From: Lacibacter sp. H407
GTDB lineage: Bacteria; Bacteroidota; Bacteroidia; Chitinophagales; Chitinophagaceae
Length of the DNA stretch: 64,000 nucleotides
Assembly: GCF_037892605.1 (NCBI RefSeq)
Contig: NZ_JBBKTU010000001.1
Coordinates: forward strand, 2,976,001 to 3,040,000
Direction: 5' to 3'
A program made the position numbers and the translations under genes. The notes beneath the pieces are model-generated. The model was given only the letters and a program-made list of their open reading frames with translations. It was not told where the DNA came from and did no database searches. Positions 53,935 through 61,933 of this stretch are shown here, in pieces (the stretch's first letter is position 1; each line of letters begins with the position of its first letter).

Positions 53935-53965
53935 AAAAACCTCCGAAATTTCGGAGGTTTTTTTT
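53935..53965 (+). terminator. terminator after the second tRNA-like copy
   Basis: AAAAACCTCCGA/TCGGAGGTTTTT around an AATT centre, with a T-run. It shares the stem core with the terminator at 53585-53617 and may also stop the convergent DUF2911 gene. Confidence 0.9.
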
Positions 53966-53994
53966 ATCTGTTTACTTATCGATACAAATTCTCT

Positions 53995-55104
53995 TCAATT
54001 CACATCTTTTCCTTCTTTCAACTTAGAGATCATCGTCTGCACATTATTTTTATTGGGTTGATCAGGTGCTAACGGTAGTGCAAGGTTGGCATACTTTAAT
54101 GCATTCTTGTAATCTGCAGTAGCAGAATAGCCTCTCACCAAACCCATCAACGTTGTAAACTGGTTCGGATTTTTTGCATGGTTTTGTTTGAAAACTTCCA
54201 GCGCTTCTTTTGCTTTTTTCAGTTGTAATAATTGGCGGCCGTATTGATGCAGGTCCTGCATGTTACCAAACGTCATGGCCTGTTTCATTACATTGCTTGC
54301 TTCATCTGCACGACCAAGTTTTTCCAGCAATTGTGCCTTTACAGCCCATGCACCAAACACACGATCACCACCAAAGCCTGTACTTGTAGCAGAATCGGCC
54401 CACAGCAGTGCTTCGTTCAAATTTGTATTACGTTGCAAACACCAGCTTGCTGCCTGGTTCCAGCTTTGCCAGATGAATCCTTTTTCTGTTCGTAATTCTT
54501 TTCTGAAAGAAGCGATCTGTTCTTTCACATAATCAGTTTCAATACGAAAAGGAAACATGAGTTTCTCCCATTGCAATACAACCGTAGCGCCTGCTTCACT
54601 TTCATTCATGAATTCGTACTTCAACCATTCAATTGATTTATCAAGTGCCACTGCTTTTACAGGTACACGCAAGGCATCTTCTTTTGCATCGTAATAATAA
54701 TGACCCCATGAAGTGGAGTTGTTTGATAAGATCAAGGTTGAACCATTTGGATCATACGCCAGAAACAAACCATACTTGCCGGCTTTCAATGGTTTCCCCT
54801 CCACTGTAACATCGGTACTGAATTCAATGGTTGTGTTTTCATTGGCACCTGCACGCCAGGGAGCAGATTTGCTGCTGCCAAAACCAGGATCGGTAAAACC
54901 AACAGGCACCAGCTCACCCCATACTTTTCCTTCACGGCCTTTCACGGCCGGACGATCATAATGAATCGTTACATCTGTTAAACCGATCCGTTCACTCACC
55001 GATGCTTTTTTATTGCCACCACTTGGAGCAACAGTTAATGGAATTTGTGCGAAAGTTGAAAGGCAGAGGAAACTACCAAGCAGCAGTAAACAGAATTGTT
55101 TCAT
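53995..55104 (-). CDS. DUF2911 domain protein
   Basis: The 369-residue exported protein (signal peptide to AQ20) contains the DUF2911 domain. VSERIGLTDVTIHYDRPAVKGREGKVWGELVPVGFTDPGFGSSKSAPWRAGANENTTIEFSTDVTVEGKPLKAGKYGLFLAYD is near residues 35-115. A second half has TPR-like helices (KALDKSIEWLKY, AWAVKAQLLEKLGRADEASNVMKQAM, KALEVFKQNHAKNPNQFTTLMGLVRGY). Secreted DUF2911 proteins are frequent in Bacteroidota; their substrate is not established. Confidence 0.9.
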   Translation of the reverse strand: MKQFCLLLLGSFLCLSTFAQIPLTVAPSGGNKKASVSERIGLTDVTIHYDRPAVKGREGKVWGELVPVGFTDPGFGSSKSAPWRAGANENTTIEFSTDVTVEGKPLKAGKYGLFLAYDPNGSTLILSNNSTSWGHYYYDAKEDALRVPVKAVALDKSIEWLKYEFMNESEAGATVVLQWEKLMFPFRIETDYVKEQIASFRKELRTEKGFIWQSWNQAASWCLQRNTNLNEALLWADSATSTGFGGDRVFGAWAVKAQLLEKLGRADEASNVMKQAMTFGNMQDLHQYGRQLLQLKKAKEALEVFKQNHAKNPNQFTTLMGLVRGYSATADYKNALKYANLALPLAPDQPNKNNVQTMISKLKEGKDVN

Positions 55105-55234
55105 GTATGAAAAATTTTAGTTGGTGCAAATTAATTATTTACAAAACGATGCAGCAGCAGAATATGATTAAATCATACAGTAGCTGACAAACGGAGTGCA
55201 AGTAAGATCTGCAGTGAAATGCGACGTCGGTTAT

Positions 55235-55462
55235 TTACTTCGGTTGACGATCCTGGTAACCCCAGTGTTCGTCGTCTTTTAATTCGGGGCTATCATACGT
55301 TCCATGGCAGAGAATACTGTACACAAGTGTTATGATCAGAAAAGGCGAAAGGAAAAACATGATCATGGTTACATCCGGCAAAATGTTCAGATGCAGCAAT
55401 ACAACATATGCCAGTAAATAGCAAGTAAGAAGAATAGCAAGTATGTAAGGCTGTTTCAACAT
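55235..55462 (-). CDS. small two-helix membrane protein
   Basis: The 75-residue protein has two membrane helices (about 7-24 and 30-50) and a polar C-terminal tail with TYDSPELKDDEHWGYQDR. It stands alone, 130 bp upstream of the DUF2911 gene on the same strand. No family recognised; function unknown. Confidence 0.6.
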   Translation of the reverse strand: MLKQPYILAILLTCYLLAYVVLLHLNILPDVTMIMFFLSPFLIITLVYSILCHGTYDSPELKDDEHWGYQDRQPK

Positions 55463-55778
55463 ATCTATTCATTTCAAGTAAAACAATTACGATACAGATA
55501 TTGTTGTTAATACTTTTAATCGCATCAAGAATTGTTCCAGTTGGCCGGTAGTGGATGGCGCAGGTGAATGAAAACGTTGAGTAATTTCATGCCGTTCTAT
55601 ATTTCAAAAGTGAAATGATATCAAGTAAATAAATGGCATATATACAGAATTGTAAAACAGCCTGATTTGGTATTCCTGATTTTTTAATATTTCAAGCAAC
55701 GTGTTTTCAAATTATACTTATCACAAAAAATAGATTGTACTACATTTCATATTTGCAGATTTCTGTATTTTCATCGGG
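55463..55778. other. intergenic region without a recognisable gene
   Basis: AT-rich sequence with no gene-quality frame. No hairpin or canonical promoter pair was found. It must hold the divergent start signals of the small membrane gene and the histidine kinase. Confidence 0.5.
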
Positions 55779-56807
55779 ATGATGTCCCAAAGTTCCGCTG
55801 AATTTGAACTCTTGCCTTTTTTTGAACTTACTCCCGATCTTGTTTGTATCGCAGGAAAGGATGGCTATTTCCGCAGGATCAATCAATCTGTTAGTAAAAA
55901 ACTTGGGTATACCAATGAGGAATTGTTTGCAAGGCCAATCAGTAGTTTTGTGCACCCCGACGACAGAGAGCTTACACAGCTTACACGTGTAAAGATGATC
56001 GAAGGGCAACCGCTTGTTAATTTTCAGAACCGATATCTTCATAAAAACGGAAGCATCGTTTGGCTTGAATGGACCTCCATTTATTTTGCTGAACGGGAAG
56101 TGGTGTTTGCGATTGCAAAAGATGTAACACGACGCAAAGAAACAGAACTGCAAATTGAAGAAAAATACAATCGCTTTAAAGGATTAGCGAATCATTTCAA
56201 AGGCAATATTGAGCGTGACAGAAAATATCTTTCCGTTGAGCTGCACGAAGAGCTTGCACAACTGCTCGCCGTTTTGAAAATCGATATTGACTGGATCAAA
56301 ACAAAAGAAGCAGAGTTACCCGATGAAATTTCAACACGGCTGGAACATGCAGGTGTTATTGCCGAACTGTTGATCAAAACCATTCAACGTATTTCGTTTA
56401 CTATCAGCCCGGGTATGTTAACAGATCTTGGATTGGTTGAAACTTTGCAATGGCATTGCAATGAATTCAGTCTGATCAGCTCTGTCGACTGTAAGCTGAA
56501 GGGAAGTTGTGATGATGAATTATTGAGCAAGGAACTGCAGCTCGACATTTTTCGGATTTGCCAGGAAGCATTGCATAATGTATTGTATCATTCAGACGCA
56601 ACTATTGCATCCATCACAATCAAAGAAACAACAACTGAATTGTCGTTTGCTGTTGTTGATAACGGGAAAGGATTTGATGTTACTCAAATTGAAAAAAGCA
56701 ACGGCCTCACTGTCATGAAAGAACGAGCCGCCTCCATCAATGCGGCACTAGCTGTATCCAGTAAACCCGGCAGCGGAACAGAAGTGATTCTTACGCTGAA
56801 AAAATAA
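55779..56807 (+). CDS. cytoplasmic PAS-domain sensor histidine kinase
   Basis: The 342-residue soluble kinase has one PAS domain (about 8-125; LVCIAGKDGYFRRINQSVSKKLGYTNEELFARPISSFVHPDDRELT). A NarL-type HisKA_3 box follows (RDRKYLSVELHEELAQLLAVLKIDIDWIK) with its phospho-acceptor histidine. The HATPase domain has FAVVDNGKGFDVTQIEKSNGLTVMKERAA. There is no transmembrane segment and no neighbouring regulator, so it is an orphan that should sense an internal cue. Its stop lies 5 bp from the stop of the convergent DUF1080 gene. Confidence 0.92.
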   Translation: MMSQSSAEFELLPFFELTPDLVCIAGKDGYFRRINQSVSKKLGYTNEELFARPISSFVHPDDRELTQLTRVKMIEGQPLVNFQNRYLHKNGSIVWLEWTSIYFAEREVVFAIAKDVTRRKETELQIEEKYNRFKGLANHFKGNIERDRKYLSVELHEELAQLLAVLKIDIDWIKTKEAELPDEISTRLEHAGVIAELLIKTIQRISFTISPGMLTDLGLVETLQWHCNEFSLISSVDCKLKGSCDDELLSKELQLDIFRICQEALHNVLYHSDATIASITIKETTTELSFAVVDNGKGFDVTQIEKSNGLTVMKERAASINAALAVSSKPGSGTEVILTLKK

Positions 56808-56812
56808 CCATT

Positions 56813-57625
56813 CTATTTTTGTTTGTACTGCTGCGATAAATCCCTGATGCGGATATTCCGGAAATCAATCGGCTGGCCTTCGCTTTGCAATGCAATAAAA
56901 CCACTGCTCAATAATTTCCCATCTTGTTTTATGTTGGGATCGTAACGGGCCACTACGCCGCCACCAATTTGTGGTTTAGAATATTGCAATACCGTATCGC
57001 CATTAATGATATGCGTGATCAACGAATCGCCCAACACAATTAATTCTGCACTCACCCATTGTTCGCCATCATATGTTTTGGATGTGGAGTTGAGGCAATG
57101 CCCCGGATACATGGTTCCCTTGTACACGATTTCTGTTCCCGGCGAACACATGTTACCGGTGGGTCGTGGTTTGCCATCACTGAGTCCGCCGAGGAATTGC
57201 ATTTCAACCGAGATGGGCCAATCCTGTTCTTTCGGCATACTGCGTGGGTCTTGCGAATGAAACATCACACCGCTGTTTCGCAATGTATACGAAGGTGCTG
57301 TTTTAAACCACTCGCCTACAAAACGATATTCCATTTTGAGATGATAGTAGGAGTAAGGTGTTTTATAATACAAATGACCAAACTGTTCATTGAATTTATC
57401 ATACTGATCATAACGTACTTTGATCATATCCTCTTCCACACGAAAGGTGTTGCCAAAGTTGACACCTGTTTCATGATGCTGAATTTTTACGATCCAGTCG
57501 TTGATGTCTTTGCCGTTGAAGAGCGGTTTCCATTCATCGGCTGCTTTCGTTGTAGTACGGCTGCTGCAACTGTTGAGTATGAATGATGCAAGACTGATGA
57601 GAAGAATTGAAAAGAAATGACGCAT
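56813..57625 (-). CDS. DUF1080 (3-keto-disaccharide hydrolase) family lipoprotein
   Basis: The 270-residue lipoprotein (SCSSR lipobox, from the ATG at 57625) has a concanavalin-like fold of the DUF1080 family. EWKPLFNGKDINDWIVKI is the usual opening. DMIKVRYDQYDKFNEQFGHLYYKTPYSYYHLKMEYRFVGEW and RNSGVMFHSQDPRSMPKEQDWPISVEMQFLGG follow. The family includes 3-keto-glucoside/disaccharide hydrolases. It may be a glycan-processing enzyme, but no carbohydrate cluster accompanies it. The frame is open upstream, yet the later ATG gives the lipoprotein signal. Confidence 0.92.
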   Translation of the reverse strand: MRHFFSILLISLASFILNSCSSRTTTKAADEWKPLFNGKDINDWIVKIQHHETGVNFGNTFRVEEDMIKVRYDQYDKFNEQFGHLYYKTPYSYYHLKMEYRFVGEWFKTAPSYTLRNSGVMFHSQDPRSMPKEQDWPISVEMQFLGGLSDGKPRPTGNMCSPGTEIVYKGTMYPGHCLNSTSKTYDGEQWVSAELIVLGDSLITHIINGDTVLQYSKPQIGGGVVARYDPNIKQDGKLLSSGFIALQSEGQPIDFRNIRIRDLSQQYKQK

Positions 57626-57735
57626 GTTGTTGAAATATGGATTCCGAAGATACTTGAAACAAAGGAAATGAAGTTGAGGGAACGGTTGCGCAATGATCCT
57701 TATTCCTGATGTCGAGATATATCGCACTATTTTTT

Positions 57736-57810
57736 AGCGCAAGCGCCTCGCTTGTGCGATTTACCGAAATCATATGTTCATTGGAAAGGCACAAGTGAGA
57801 CGCTTACGCC
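57736..57810. repeat. REP-like pair of inverted palindromes
   Basis: The arm at 57736-57757 (GCGCAAGCG-CCT-CGCTTGTGC) can itself fold as a hairpin. It is repeated in inverted orientation, with a few mismatches, at 57789-57810 (GCACAAGTG-AGA-CGCTTACGC), 31 bp away. Paired palindromes of this size resemble REP/BIME elements. No transposase gene lies next to it. Confidence 0.65.
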
Positions 57811-57820
57811 AACTGGGGAT

Positions 57821-58288
57821 TTATAGTCTTTTAACCATTTTAAGCTGAATCAATAAATTGTACGAACCGATTAAAAAACTATACATAAATATTACTAGAA
57901 GAATAATAGTATAGCTCGTAATTGCATTGAATAGTAGCCCTGCTAGCCACGCAGCAATTCCAACTGCAATGAGAAGGATGTTTATTTTTTTATTTTTCCC
58001 AAACTTAGAACTCTGATGCTCTTTTGAATTCGGAATAAATATAAGTGGGAAGAGAAACAAAACAATGTAAATCATCAATAATCCAGTAAAACACCATACC
58101 CTCAAATAGTTGTCCTCAATTTTTAAGATCTTTTGAGAGGCAAAAATGGAAGAAGTCAAAGCTGCGAAATAGATAGTTAAACTAAAAAATTTCTTTTGGC
58201 GGAGGAGAAACAAAATTCCTTTCAGATAATAAAACAACATTACTAGTCCTAAGATAAAACCCGATATATAGTAAAATGAATAACGCAT
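57821..58288 (-). CDS. multi-pass membrane protein of unknown function
   Basis: The 155-residue protein has five predicted helices (about 8-26, 37-52, 67-90, 104-125 and 130-150). No catalytic motif and no family were recognised. It is more AT-rich than the flanking core genes. It lies in a patch of isolated hypothetical genes bordered by the REP-like pair. Its genomic setting suggests accessory DNA. Confidence 0.6.
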   Translation of the reverse strand: MRYSFYYISGFILGLVMLFYYLKGILFLLRQKKFFSLTIYFAALTSSIFASQKILKIEDNYLRVWCFTGLLMIYIVLFLFPLIFIPNSKEHQSSKFGKNKKINILLIAVGIAAWLAGLLFNAITSYTIILLVIFMYSFLIGSYNLLIQLKMVKRL

Positions 58289-58493
58289 TTGAAGAATGTT
58301 AAGTGACGCAAAACGGCAGGGCTTACTGCTGTGCTGGAATTTATAATGTCCAGCCCGGAACCGCAGCCCATCTAAAAATATGATGTTGAATTTAATAATT
58401 AAAAGCCAAATAGCATTCCGTCCGCTGTAACTAAAGCTGATAGCGAATAAAAAGATGATATTTTATTCGTCCGCTAGTATAGCAGCAAGCCCC

Positions 58494-59173
58494 AATGTTA
58501 TAGTTATACCAAACGAATTTTGGATGTCACGAAATAATAAAAAGTCTAAGGTGTCTTTGTTTTATGAATGGGTTGGTGAGTTAGTGTGTCACCTGTTATG
58601 GGGGTCACTAGTTGCTTACCTAACGTATCGGTTGGTGGTGTCGTAATATTTGGTTTGTCCGAACCTTTTGTATTGTCGCAAGGTTTGATAAGAATAAGTG
58701 TCCCAATGATACCAATAGCCAAACTAATAAAACTTGTCGCAACGTATTTATAAATGTGTGTTTTGAAGTCTTGTGTCTGCCAGAAGAATTTTTTGAGACT
58801 GTAAGAGAGTGTCAGCTTTTGAGCAAATGAAGGCTTTGTAAAAAACTTTGTGTTGTCAAAATATTTTTTTAAGTCGTTTGATATAAGTTCGTGTGTCAAA
58901 CTTGAATTTCGGTATGCAAAGTCAGCTCTTGAAATTTTTTTAATTGCAAAAGAAAACTGTGTGTCCTGTTTAAGTTCAAGAGTTGTTTGAGGTTGTTCCT
59001 TTCCTTGCATTACGTATAAAGCAAACCTTTCTGCGTGACCCATAGGAGTGGGAAACGAAAATGAAATGTCAACATTGGTTATGCGGTCTGAGGTAATTGT
59101 CACATAACCAACTTGGCGAAATTTGTCATAACCTATGTAAACGGGAAGTTGCATATTAGTTGCCTATAACATT
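58494..59173. repeat. 10-bp perfect inverted repeat framing the 58546-59154 gene
   Basis: AATGTTATAG at 58494-58503 and CTATAACATT at 59164-59173 are exact inverted copies, 52 bp beyond the gene's stop and 10 bp beyond its start. Such a frame could mark a mobile cassette; by chance alone it is possible but not very likely. Confidence 0.4.
58546..59154 (-). CDS. single-pass membrane protein of unknown function
   Basis: The 202-residue protein has a polar N-terminal region of about 130 residues with VYIGYDKFRQVGYVTITSDRITNVDISFSFPTPMGHAERFALYV. One transmembrane helix (about 137-157; KYVATSFISLAIGIIGTLILI) and a Thr/Pro-rich tail follow. No family recognised. Codon choice and AT content differ by eye from neighbours, and 10-bp inverted repeats frame it, so horizontal acquisition is suspected. 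Confidence 0.6.
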   Translation of the reverse strand: MQLPVYIGYDKFRQVGYVTITSDRITNVDISFSFPTPMGHAERFALYVMQGKEQPQTTLELKQDTQFSFAIKKISRADFAYRNSSLTHELISNDLKKYFDNTKFFTKPSFAQKLTLSYSLKKFFWQTQDFKTHIYKYVATSFISLAIGIIGTLILIKPCDNTKGSDKPNITTPPTDTLGKQLVTPITGDTLTHQPIHKTKTP

Positions 59174-59250
59174 CCAATTTATGATATAATATGATACTAC
59201 ACAAAAAAGAGAGCATCTGAAAATCAATATTATAGTGTTATACTTTTTGT

Positions 59251-59272
59251 ACCTGCCTATCGGCAGACAGGT
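59251..59272. repeat. short imperfect palindrome ACCTG...CAGGT
   Basis: ACCTGCCTATCGGCAGACAGGT is symmetric at its ends with a mismatch-rich centre. It resembles small dispersed intergenic palindromes of Bacteroidota. No other copy was seen in this window. Confidence 0.4.
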
Positions 59273-59333
59273 CGTAGTTAGTACCATACAATCTTTGGAG
59301 AAGCAATCAACTTTATACCTTACACAAGGCACC

Positions 59334-59924
59334 TCACTTCCCAAACGTCGATTTCTTCCACGCACTCATCATGCGTATTCCTTTCTCTTCATCTACATAC
59401 ATGATGTTAACAGTAAATTCTTTGTCGCCAAATGGACGACTAAACATAAACAGCCGGATAACGATATTATTGGGCATGCTGATGCTGATCCGGAATTTCT
59501 GAAACAACAAACCTGCGATCAATTCTTCTGATGAAGCAGTGTCAATTGTTCCGTTTGGAATTTGTTCTTTGAAGGTTTCGTAAAGAACTTCGTTTACAGT
59601 TCGAAAATAAGCGGGGTAATCAGGGTCGGTAATTGAATCGTAAGGCTGCTGATTCGCTTCAAAATAATTTAAGTCGTCGTACTTTACTACAAAAAGGGTA
59701 GTGGCGTTGCTTTCAACTTTCTCGCCATATGTTTTCTCGATCGCTTCGGCACCTTTTTGTTCCAATCGTTGCCACTCCTGTTGTGAAACTACAGTAGTGC
59801 CCTGCGGAATAATGATCTTCCAGTTAATTGGTTTGTAAACAAATTCTTTGCCTGCTTCAATTTGTGCTGTAGCAGTGAGTGTAACAATAAAAAGTAAAAG
59901 CGAAAAAACGGTTTGCTTGATCAT
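59334..59924 (-). CDS. secreted protein of unknown function
   Basis: The 196-residue protein has a clear signal peptide (MIKQTVFSLLLFIVTLTATAQ). The mature part begins EAGKEFVYKPINWKIIIPQGTTVVSQQEW. It contains IVIRLFMFSRPFGDKEFTVNIMYVDEEKGIRMMSAWKKSTFGK, the usual C-terminal pattern of small exported lipid- or stress-response-type proteins in this phylum. No named family recognised. It lies 61 bp upstream-side of the dehydrogenase gene's stop and on the same strand. Confidence 0.7.
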   Translation of the reverse strand: MIKQTVFSLLLFIVTLTATAQIEAGKEFVYKPINWKIIIPQGTTVVSQQEWQRLEQKGAEAIEKTYGEKVESNATTLFVVKYDDLNYFEANQQPYDSITDPDYPAYFRTVNEVLYETFKEQIPNGTIDTASSEELIAGLLFQKFRISISMPNNIVIRLFMFSRPFGDKEFTVNIMYVDEEKGIRMMSAWKKSTFGK

Positions 59925-59985
59925 AGATGCTTTATGCCTTATTGGTCGAATGCCCTTGTTGGTCGCCTGACCAACACCGGATTTA

Positions 59986-60876
59986 TTATTTTTTAAAATT
60001 CTTACTCACTACTAATTCCTTGCTACCTGCAGTATATGTATAAAATCCTTCGCCGCTCTTTACGCCTAACTTACCTGCAGTCACCATATTCACCAGCAGC
60101 GGACAAGGTGCATATTTTGGATTACCAAAACCATCGTTCAACACACGCAATATAGCAAGACAAACATCCAGCCCGATAAAATCAGCTAATTGCAACGGTC
60201 CCATCGGGTGAGCCATTCCCAATTTCATTACGGTATCAATTTCTTCCACACCGGCAACACCTTCGTACAAACTGCAAATCGCTTCATTGATCATCGGCAT
60301 TAAAATGCGGTTGGCTATAAATCCGGGATAATCATTTACCACGCAGGGTACTTTGCCAAGCTGCTTGCTTAACTCCACAATTTGATCGGTCACTTCTTTT
60401 TTTGTTGCATATCCGTTAATGATCTCTACCAGTTTCATTACCGGTACAGGATTCATAAAATGCATGCCAATTACCATACCGGGTCGTTTGGTTACTGATG
60501 CAATTTTTGTAATGGAAATAGATGAAGTATTGCTGGCTAAGATGCAACCGGCCGGAGCTGCTTTATCGATCTCTTCAAAAATGTCGAGCTTCAGTTCAAT
60601 ATTTTCAGTAGCAGCTTCCACAATCAATTCAGCTGTACTTACACCTTTCAACAAATCGTGTGTTGTAGTAATATTTTTTAATGTGCTTTGTTTTTGTTCT
60701 TCGGTTAAAGTGCCTTTGGCAACCTGCCGGTCGAGATTTTTACTGATGCTTTCCATCGCTTTTGTTAACTGACCTGGATTTACATCAATAAGTGTTACGT
60801 TAAATCCATACTGGGCAAATACATGTGCAATTCCATTTCCCATGGTTCCTGCACCGACAACTGCAATCTGTTTCAT
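59986..60876 (-). CDS. 3-hydroxybutyryl-CoA (3-hydroxyacyl-CoA) dehydrogenase
   Basis: The 296-residue NAD-dependent enzyme oxidises 3-hydroxyacyl-CoA. The Rossmann motif GAGTMGNGIAHVFAQYGFNVTLIDVN (about 8-33) and NTSSISITKIASVTKRPGMVIGMHFMNPVPVMKLVEII carry the catalytic His and Asn of the family. Later, ANRILMPMINEAICSLYEGVAGVEEIDTVMKLGMAHPMGPLQLADFIGLDVC is conserved. An ATG eight codons upstream is open; the ATG at 60876 starts MKQIAVVGAG. It may serve butyrate, fatty-acid or phenylacetate routes; no partner genes are adjacent. Confidence 0.95.
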   Translation of the reverse strand: MKQIAVVGAGTMGNGIAHVFAQYGFNVTLIDVNPGQLTKAMESISKNLDRQVAKGTLTEEQKQSTLKNITTTHDLLKGVSTAELIVEAATENIELKLDIFEEIDKAAPAGCILASNTSSISITKIASVTKRPGMVIGMHFMNPVPVMKLVEIINGYATKKEVTDQIVELSKQLGKVPCVVNDYPGFIANRILMPMINEAICSLYEGVAGVEEIDTVMKLGMAHPMGPLQLADFIGLDVCLAILRVLNDGFGNPKYAPCPLLVNMVTAGKLGVKSGEGFYTYTAGSKELVVSKNFKK

Positions 60877-61188
60877 TTCTATGCTTTTTATTGGTTGCAA
60901 GATAAGGAAAGACCAGTGTTGATTGTATGACGGGAATTAGAATGCGTGATGATAAAGACTTGCCACAAAGACTCAAAGTCGCAAAGAATCACGAAGAAGG
61001 GTTGCCTACCTTCCAAAGGTTGGCAACCCTGAAAAGTTCAGCAAAGAAAAAAAAGTACAAGTGTGCGACGCAACAAAAGTTGAGGAAATGACAATAGCCC
61101 GGACACAAAATGATTTTGATATCCGGAAAATGTTTGAAAATTAATTCTTATTTGTGCGGCTTTGTGTCTTCGTGCCTTGGTGGCAAGT
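60877..61188. other. intergenic region with a long hairpin
   Basis: No gene-quality frame. At 60998-61030 an AGGGTTGCC...GGCAACCCT hairpin (15-bp arms with one mismatch) is present. It is not followed by a T-run, so it is probably a dispersed intergenic repeat rather than a terminator. Confidence 0.55.
60998..61030. repeat. 33-bp hairpin repeat AGGGTTGCC...GGCAACCCT
   Basis: The arms AGGGTTGCCTACCTT and AAGGTTGGCAACCCT pair with one mismatch around CCA. Its sequence type recurs in intergenic DNA of many Bacteroidota as far as I recall; only one copy is in this window. Confidence 0.6.
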
Positions 61189-61830
61189 TTAATTTTTCTT
61201 CTTAAAATCTCCCCGTTTCCACGCCTGTATAAATTCATTCCAGGCAACCGGGTTAAAGATATTCTGCGGACGGAACTGCCCGTTGTAGTATTGCGACTGT
61301 GCATATTGACGTTGCACATTCCGTGAGTTTTCACCACCATCACGTGGGAGCGATTGTTGTAAAATTCTTGATTGAGCCGTTCTGGTATTTTGTCGTGCAA
61401 TTTCAATTTTATCGGCGGGCACATCGGCCGTTACAAACTCCCGTTCAAACTGTTCCCGTCGTGGCCTTGCTTTAATGATGGTGGCAGGTAAATAAACCGT
61501 ATCAACCACCATGAGTTGTATTACGCTGAAGGAATTGCCTTCAATATTAACGGGGATGACCACTTCTTTTGCTTTGAACCCCACATAGGTAAAATCGATA
61601 ATATCGCCTTTCAACACCACAATACTGAACACACCTTGTTCATTGGTAAACGTTCCCCGGTTTTGATTGCGGAGTTTCACCGTAACACCGGGCAGTCCAC
61701 GAAGGCTGTCGGCGGTCATTACCACACCATATAATTGTACCACGGAATCTTTGAACGATTCAAACTGAGCTTTAACGGCAAAAGGTGCAAGCAATACAAA
61801 CAGGAGTCCAAGGAGTAGAAATTTCTTCAT
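61189..61830 (-). CDS. carboxypeptidase-regulatory-like domain protein
   Basis: The 213-residue secreted protein (signal peptide to AQ, start ATG at 61830 rather than the upstream TTG) has a CarboxypepD_reg-like beta-sandwich. VVQLYGVVMTADSLRGLPGVTVKLRNQNRGTFTNEQGVFSIVVLKGDIIDFTYVGFKAKEVVIPV covers about residues 28-93. A C-terminal part is rich in Arg/Gln (RRQFEREFVTADVPADKIEIARQN and PVAWNEFIQAWKRGDFKKK). It is probably a cell-surface or outer-membrane associated protein. Function unknown. Confidence 0.82.
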   Translation of the reverse strand: MKKFLLLGLLFVLLAPFAVKAQFESFKDSVVQLYGVVMTADSLRGLPGVTVKLRNQNRGTFTNEQGVFSIVVLKGDIIDFTYVGFKAKEVVIPVNIEGNSFSVIQLMVVDTVYLPATIIKARPRREQFEREFVTADVPADKIEIARQNTRTAQSRILQQSLPRDGGENSRNVQRQYAQSQYYNGQFRPQNIFNPVAWNEFIQAWKRGDFKKKN

Positions 61831-61933
61831 CTGCTTCAAAAATAAGCCAAAACATGATTTGCCTCATTATTTGAAAGCGATCAATGGCTAAATTTGCGTT
61901 TCTATTCACTTTTTTAACAAATAATAATACGAT

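Noticed and set aside
58455-58646. Plus-strand 63-codon frame opposite the hypothetical gene's 3' end
   Set aside because: No family features and mostly antisense to a longer frame with a membrane helix.
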